NCBI RefSeq assembly: GCF_900108485.1
Contig: NZ_FNXF01000012.1
Coordinates: forward strand, 84,057-145,032
DNA from: Rheinheimera pacifica
GTDB taxonomy: Bacteria; Pseudomonadota; Gammaproteobacteria; Enterobacterales; Alteromonadaceae
Reading direction: 5' to 3'
Length of the DNA stretch: 60,976 bases
The notes under the pieces are model-generated. The model was not told where the DNA came from, ran no database searches, and worked only from the letters and a program-made list of their open reading frames with translations. Below are positions 56,905 to 60,976 of the stretch, piece after piece. The translations under genes and the position numbers were made by a program. How positions within the stretch are numbered: position 1 is the stretch's first letter; every line of letters starts with the position of its first letter.

Positions 56905-57102
56905 AGCCGTTTTCTCCTTCAGTTGGCTGCACCTTGCTGACACACACAGGTATAGTCAGAATAGTTGAACACTGCCGGCTCAGCCTGATTTTATCCGGCC
57001 GACCCTGCATTATGCGCAGTTAACGCTAGTACGCTAAATAAAACTCCGTGATAGCTGCTATTTATGCTAACAATTTGCATAACATGCGTACACTACACGT
57101 AA

Positions 57103-57126
57103 AGACATTCAAATGTCTAGCCATCT
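57103..57126 (-). promoter_or_regulatory. Inverted repeat resembling tandem MetJ boxes, upstream of oadGAB
   Basis: AGACATT-CA-AATGTCT (57103-57118) is a perfect inverted repeat, and read in 8-base steps AGACATTC, AAATGTCT and AGCCATCT each partly match the MetJ box AGACGTCT (about 5-6 of 8). It lies about 200 bases before oadG. No methionine gene is adjacent, so the regulator identity is doubtful; it may be an operator for another factor. Confidence 0.3.
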
Positions 57127-57139
57127 GAATAAATGATAG

Positions 57140-57173
57140 CAGCTGCTTATCGCATTAAGCTAATAAGCAGCTG
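57140..57173 (-). terminator. Hairpin downstream of pqiC
   Basis: CAGCTGCTTAT and ATAAGCAGCTG form a perfect 11-bp stem around 12 bases, starting a few bases past the pqiC stop. The minus-strand tail (CTATCATTTATT) is T-rich but not a run. It is the likely end of the pqiABC message. The remaining part of the 273-base gap carries the site at 57103 and nothing else I can name. Confidence 0.6.
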
Positions 57174-57177
57174 TGAA

Positions 57178-57723
57178 TTATGCCGCGCCAGTCAATTGCC
57201 GGGTGATTTGTTGGCTAAGCTGTTGCACTGCCTGCCCCAGCGCCTGCACCAACGCGGGGTAACCATCGTCAGTTAATGCGATACGAATATTAAATGGCTG
57301 CGAGCCTTGCTGCGTGCTCACGGCAAAGCGGCCACTGACAATAGCATGCCCATCCGCCAGGCCATGAAACTGATCCAACTGCACAGAAATACGCACGGTG
57401 TCGGGCCGGGCCTGCAACACTGCAGCATAACCTGACGTTTGTGCCACCACCCTATCGCGTAACTGCCGTTGTAATTGCTGATCCAGCGCCTCTGCCCACA
57501 GATGTTGTCGCGCGGTAACCAGTTCAACATCAGATAACTGCAATACCAGCCCGCGGCCATTGAGATAACTGGCTACCTGCACCGGCTCAACATAAAGAGA
57601 TTTCGTTTCTGCCATTGAGCTACCCACCGTTACCGGCGCCGCTGGCAACTGGTAATAGCTACTGGCAGGTTGGCTGGCACATCCCGTTAACAGCAAAAAC
57701 AGCGCCGCTGTAATATATCTCAT
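57178..57723 (-). CDS. pqiC: PqiC-type outer-membrane lipoprotein (ABC-type transport auxiliary)
   Basis: PqiC is the outer-membrane lipoprotein that completes the PqiABC trans-envelope lipid-transport bridge. The 181-aa product has a lipoprotein signal with lipobox LLLTGC, then YYQLPAAPVTV and YVEPVQVASYLNGRGLVLQL, typical of the ABC_trans_aux family. Its ATG overlaps the pqiB stop (ATGA), showing translational coupling. Confidence 0.93.
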   Translation of the reverse strand: MRYITAALFLLLTGCASQPASSYYQLPAAPVTVGSSMAETKSLYVEPVQVASYLNGRGLVLQLSDVELVTARQHLWAEALDQQLQRQLRDRVVAQTSGYAAVLQARPDTVRISVQLDQFHGLADGHAIVSGRFAVSTQQGSQPFNIRIALTDDGYPALVQALGQAVQQLSQQITRQLTGAA

Positions 57724-59387
57724 TGCTTTGCCCTCTTTGGTTCAGGATCGTTAGGAATATCAGCTTCAAACACCAGAGCATTACTTTGCTGATTTAGCGT
57801 ATGGAGTACCGGTTGCAGCTCACGTAAGACTTGATCCAAGGTTTGCAGGTTACCATTAAGTCTGTCGTAAGCCACTGAGCCCGGACTTAACCCGGCCAGC
57901 ATCTGTTGTAAATCCTGCAGGCTTTGCTGCAACTGCGCCGGCAACTGTTGCACCTGAGGGCTAGACACCAAAGCATCCAGCTGAGTGACCATTTTGCTGG
58001 CATTTTGCAGCAAAACCTCAGTACTTTGCATAGTTTGCTCACTTTGCACCAACAACTGCTCAACCGGCAGGTTATTAATTTTATCCAGCGCCATCAGCAC
58101 TTTTTGTTCAATATTGCTCAGGCCGCTACGGGCAGTGGGTAACATCGGGTAACCGGCACTCTGGCTTAACGCCAGTTGTTGTGCCTGCATAGCCTGTTGT
58201 TCAACATCTATCGTTGTATCCTGGCTTATATCCAGATCAATATAGAGTGCACCGGTTAACAGGTTGCCGGTTTTCAATGCCGCATGCATACCTAGTTGTG
58301 CGGCTCTCTCCAGCTCCTGGCGCAGTTGCGCTAAGCTTAGGTTTTCATATAAACGCCCGGCTTCAATACGAATAAGCACCGGTATCCCCTGTTGCAGTGA
58401 AACCTCAAACGGTTTATCAATAGAAAAAAAGAATGGCACGCTGGTAACAGTGCCCACCCGTACACCACGGTATTCTACCGGTGCACCGGCTTTTAAACCG
58501 CGTACAGACTCGTCAAAAAACAGCAGGTACTCAACAAATTCGCTGTATAAACCATCCTGAATACTCTGTTTATTCGGAAATAACTGAAATTCAGCGCCAT
58601 TATTTACCGCTTCACCTGCCGGCCAGCCCTGCATTAAATCAAAGCTGACACCACCGCTGAGCAAGGTAGTGGCAGAGCCAACATCCACCTGCAACCCTTC
58701 AGCCGACAAATCTACAGAGAAACCACTGCTAAGCCAGAAACGAACATTCTCTGACACCAGCACATCAAAAGGCGCGCGGATATATAACTGATATTGGGTA
58801 CGGCGCAGCGTCAAATCAAATTCACTGTGCTCTACCGTTCCAACCTCATAACCGCGATACAATACCGGATCGCCCACCGCCAGCCCACCGCTGTCGGCTG
58901 TACTTAATAGCACCCTTACGCCCGGCGCATCAGCGGGTGCAATCGGAGGCGCATCCAGCAGAGGGTATTCCAGTTGCTGTTTTTCGGCATCGCCAGGCTG
59001 CAGTTCTATATAAACACCTGACAACAGGGTATTGAGACCGGTAATGCCGCCGCGGCCAACCTGTGGTTTTACCACCCAAAACTGTGAGCCGGTATTTAGC
59101 AGCGGAGTAATATTCGGCTTCATCCGCGCTTTAATAATAACTTGCTTTAAATCATCGCTAAGCTCAACCGACACGACCTGGCCTACATCTACACTACGGC
59201 TTTTGATCTGGGTTTTTCCGGCAACAATACCTCCGGCGTCAGCCGTTAGTAAGGTGAGTAAAGCACCTTGCTGCTGGTAATGGTTGTACAGCATCCAGAT
59301 ACCTATCAAAACAGCCGCTATCGGCACGACCCAGATTGGTGACCACTGTTTTATCCGGCTTACCTGTGCACTATGTTGTTGCGTCAA
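57720..59387 (-). CDS. pqiB: Intermembrane transport protein PqiB (three MCE domains)
   Basis: PqiB forms a periplasmic syringe of stacked MCE rings for lipid movement between the membranes. The product (555 aa) has one membrane helix near the start (WVVPIAAVLIGIWMLY), three MCE domains (about residues 40-130, 155-225 and 285-390; each with a GVRVG/ VGDPVLYRGYEVG type strand) and a C-terminal coiled-coil. I prefer the TTG at 59387, which has GAGGA upstream and aligns with E. coli PqiB (TQHEQI...SWSPVW), over a TTG 51 bases earlier. Confidence 0.94.
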   Translation of the reverse strand: MTQQHSAQVSRIKQWSPIWVVPIAAVLIGIWMLYNHYQQQGALLTLLTADAGGIVAGKTQIKSRSVDVGQVVSVELSDDLKQVIIKARMKPNITPLLNTGSQFWVVKPQVGRGGITGLNTLLSGVYIELQPGDAEKQQLEYPLLDAPPIAPADAPGVRVLLSTADSGGLAVGDPVLYRGYEVGTVEHSEFDLTLRRTQYQLYIRAPFDVLVSENVRFWLSSGFSVDLSAEGLQVDVGSATTLLSGGVSFDLMQGWPAGEAVNNGAEFQLFPNKQSIQDGLYSEFVEYLLFFDESVRGLKAGAPVEYRGVRVGTVTSVPFFFSIDKPFEVSLQQGIPVLIRIEAGRLYENLSLAQLRQELERAAQLGMHAALKTGNLLTGALYIDLDISQDTTIDVEQQAMQAQQLALSQSAGYPMLPTARSGLSNIEQKVLMALDKINNLPVEQLLVQSEQTMQSTEVLLQNASKMVTQLDALVSSPQVQQLPAQLQQSLQDLQQMLAGLSPGSVAYDRLNGNLQTLDQVLRELQPVLHTLNQQSNALVFEADIPNDPEPKRAKQ

Positions 59388-60675
59388 AACTGGCGTCCTC
59401 TTGTTCGGCCAATGGGTCCCAGAGTAATCTTGGGTCAAAACTCAGTGCTGCCAGCATGGTCAGGATCACCACAGCCGCAAACACCAAGGCCCCTACTCCG
59501 GGATATACACTCATAAACAAATCAAACCGTACCAACGCCGCCATAATAGCAACCACCAGTACATCCACCATAGACCAGCGGCCAACCCAGTCAACCAAAC
59601 GATATATTTTGCTGGAATGGCGCTGGCGGCGCGAAAAGGGTAATCGGGTTAAATAACATAACCAGAACATAATCAATATTTTAGCTACCGGCACTATCAC
59701 ACTGGCAATCAGTATAATAATGGCCACCGGATAAGCGCCATCCCGCCACATTAGTATCAGGCCACTGATAATGGTCGAGTCGGTTGTCTCACCAAAGGAT
59801 ACAGTACGCATAATAGGCAGCAAATTGGCCGGTATGTACAGCAGTGTGGCCGCAATCAACAACGCCATGGTGTTTTGCACACTGGCCCGCTGACGTATCC
59901 GCACCTTAGTATTGCACCGGCTGCAGTGGCTTTGCGCCAGCGGCACTAAAGCGGTACACACCTGACATAATTTTAAATTTTGCTGTAAGCCGGTTTTACC
60001 GGCATGCGCCTCAACCAGCGGTATCGGATAGGGTGCAATTTTTGACCACAGCTCGCGCCGGTCAATAACCTGAAAAGTGCGCAGATGCAGCAGACAAAAC
60101 AGGCAAAAAGCCCAGAAGCTGGGCCCCAGTGAGATATCGGCATCGGCCACTAATTTAACAAAGCTGATAATCAGCCCCATCAGAAAAATGTCTACCATAC
60201 TCCAGGGCTTTAGCATGTACAGTACCCGGGCTACCCAGGTACAGGCGGGCAAGGTGTAAAGCATACCCAGCTTTAAATACAACACAGCCAGCATACAGGC
60301 CGCAGGCACAGCCTGAATAAACAGCCAGATCAGAATAGCCAGCCACTGATGATGCTCTGAGAACAACACTGAAGACGTATCAAAAAAATTCATCGCGTTG
60401 CTGTTGCCTGCAGCAAACATACTGACAAAGGGGAATAAATTGGCCAGCAGTAACATAAATAATGCGCTACCGGCATATAACACTGGCCGCAATACCGGCT
60501 GTGGATGACGCGCATCCAGATGCAAACCACAGCGGGAGCAACTTGCCTCCTCACCCGGTGCCAGCTCTGGCATTAACTGAACCAAATCACAATGCCGGCA
60601 TAATGCCAACTCGCCAGACAGCGTTTGCGGCTTAAATGGTTGTGATAAAGGTACAGCTGAAGTATCAGATATCAT
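59371..60675 (-). CDS. pqiA: Intermembrane transport protein PqiA
   Basis: PqiA is the inner-membrane partner of PqiB. The product (434 aa from the ATG at 60675; a GTG lies just before it) has two repeats of the PqiA domain, each with four membrane helices preceded by a small zinc-ribbon: CRHCDLVQLMPE with CSRCGLHLDARHPQP, and CQVCTALVPLAQ with CSRCNTKVRIR. VDIFLMGLIIS and VDVLVVAIMAAL mark the matching helices in each half. It overlaps pqiB by 17 bases and is the first gene of the operon. In other bacteria pqi is induced by redox stress (SoxRS) and envelope stress. Confidence 0.95.
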   Translation of the reverse strand: MISDTSAVPLSQPFKPQTLSGELALCRHCDLVQLMPELAPGEEASCSRCGLHLDARHPQPVLRPVLYAGSALFMLLLANLFPFVSMFAAGNSNAMNFFDTSSVLFSEHHQWLAILIWLFIQAVPAACMLAVLYLKLGMLYTLPACTWVARVLYMLKPWSMVDIFLMGLIISFVKLVADADISLGPSFWAFCLFCLLHLRTFQVIDRRELWSKIAPYPIPLVEAHAGKTGLQQNLKLCQVCTALVPLAQSHCSRCNTKVRIRQRASVQNTMALLIAATLLYIPANLLPIMRTVSFGETTDSTIISGLILMWRDGAYPVAIIILIASVIVPVAKILIMFWLCYLTRLPFSRRQRHSSKIYRLVDWVGRWSMVDVLVVAIMAALVRFDLFMSVYPGVGALVFAAVVILTMLAALSFDPRLLWDPLAEQEDASFDATT

Positions 60676-60884
60676 CACGTGTCAGGCTTACCTGTTATTA
60701 CGCGGTGACACGGTTCTAGCAAACTAAGGCTGAACTCTGCCTGAGCAAAAAACCATGCAAATTCGGATACAATTTATAGCATAATCACAGACACTTAGCG
60801 ATGCAGGCGGCAGAATTTAGCGCTTAAAAACTGGCATCTTCGTCCTGACAATTAGCATAAAACGTGGTAGTGCCCGGCCAGAAT
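60676..60884. other. Upstream region of pqiA
   Basis: No gene is visible. It should hold the pqiABC promoter on the minus strand, but no -10/-35 pair stands out clearly enough to assign. Confidence 0.4.
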
Positions 60885-60919
60885 GAAAAAACCCGCTAAG
60901 GCGTTAGCCGTAGCGGGTT
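60885..60919 (-). terminator. Rho-independent terminator, minus strand
   Basis: On the minus strand AACCCGCTA and TAGCGGGTT form a 9-bp stem followed by TTTTTTC. It would end a minus-strand transcript coming from beyond the right edge of the window and insulates pqiABC from it. Confidence 0.8.
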
Positions 60920-60948
60920 CTTCATATATGGTGGACGCAGGAGGATGA

Positions 60949-60970
60949 CAGGCGGCTATCCTGCCGCCTG
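60949..60970. repeat. Perfect GC-rich inverted repeat at the window edge
   Basis: CAGGCGGC and GCCGCCTG form an 8-bp stem around TATCCT. It lies 30 bases upstream (minus-strand sense) of the terminator and may belong to an RNA gene or a transcript end that starts outside the window. Confidence 0.35.
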
Positions 60971-60976
60971 CCCTAC

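Noticed and set aside
60925..60976. Possible tRNA 3' end read on the minus strand (…CGTCCACCA)
   Set aside because: A CCA-like end is present but there is no TTCGAA-type T-loop at the required distance; the adjacent sequence forms a GC hairpin instead. Too little sequence remains to decide.

Overview
The window is bacterial chromosome from a gammaproteobacterium. Gene order (aspS-yebC-ruvCAB-ybgC-tolQRAB-pal-cpoB), cmoAB, a TonB-dependent siderophore receptor with a Fur-box-like site, oadGAB and pqiABC point to an aerobic, probably aquatic member of the Alteromonadales/Chromatiaceae type (Rheinheimera/Alishewanella-like). The genus is my inference from protein style and synteny, not a measured result. 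No integrase, transposase, phage gene or CRISPR array is visible.

Layout. (1) 0-11 kb, minus strand: tRNA-Lys at the edge, then (in transcription order) aspS, yebC, ruvC, ruvA, ruvB, an unusual 0.7-kb gene-free insert, and ybgC-tolQRAB-pal-cpoB, covering tRNA charging, Holliday-junction resolution and the Tol-Pal envelope-constriction machine. (2) 11-21 kb: a diguanylate cyclase with three periplasmic solute-binding domains, a DUF72 protein, cmoA-cmoB (tRNA wobble-uridine modification), a LysR regulator with a small partner gene, purM-purN-DUF3108 and a YafJ-like amidotransferase. (3) 21-29.5 kb: fadE behind a good FadR operator, a secreted ExeM-type nuclease, ppnP, an Atm1-type ABC exporter and aqpZ. 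(4) 29.6-34.2 kb: a mosaic of small accessory genes and gene debris (acetyltransferases, an AraC regulator, broken methyltransferase, HAD phosphatase and DUF4917 pieces) separated by attC-like folded sites. It reads as a worn integron-cassette array without an integrase. (5) 34-41.5 kb: yjjG, an MviM-like oxidoreductase, a Tat-exported dienelactone-hydrolase-family protein, then a sulfide/thiosulfate detoxification cluster (Blh-type metallo-hydrolase divergent from TauE exporter, rhodanese and two half-size YeeE/YedE thiosulfate permeases) followed by a chemoreceptor with almost no periplasmic domain. (6) 41.6-48.3 kb: an RND efflux adaptor/permease pair and a PAS-PAS-PAS-GGDEF-EAL protein. 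(7) 48.6-61 kb: siderophore receptor, tyrS, an OapA/M23 peptidoglycan hydrolase, the Na+-pumping oxaloacetate decarboxylase operon oadGAB, and the pqiABC lipid-transport operon.

Most of the window is ordinary core genome. The parts that deserve attention are the cassette-like mosaic (29.6-34 kb), two gene-free stretches that end in orphan plus-strand terminators (5.4-6.0 kb and 34.9-35.2 kb; possible small RNAs), the sulfide cluster that lacks its usual ArsR-type regulator but carries operator-like palindromes, and two unusual sensory proteins (triple solute-binding diguanylate cyclase; domain-poor chemoreceptor).
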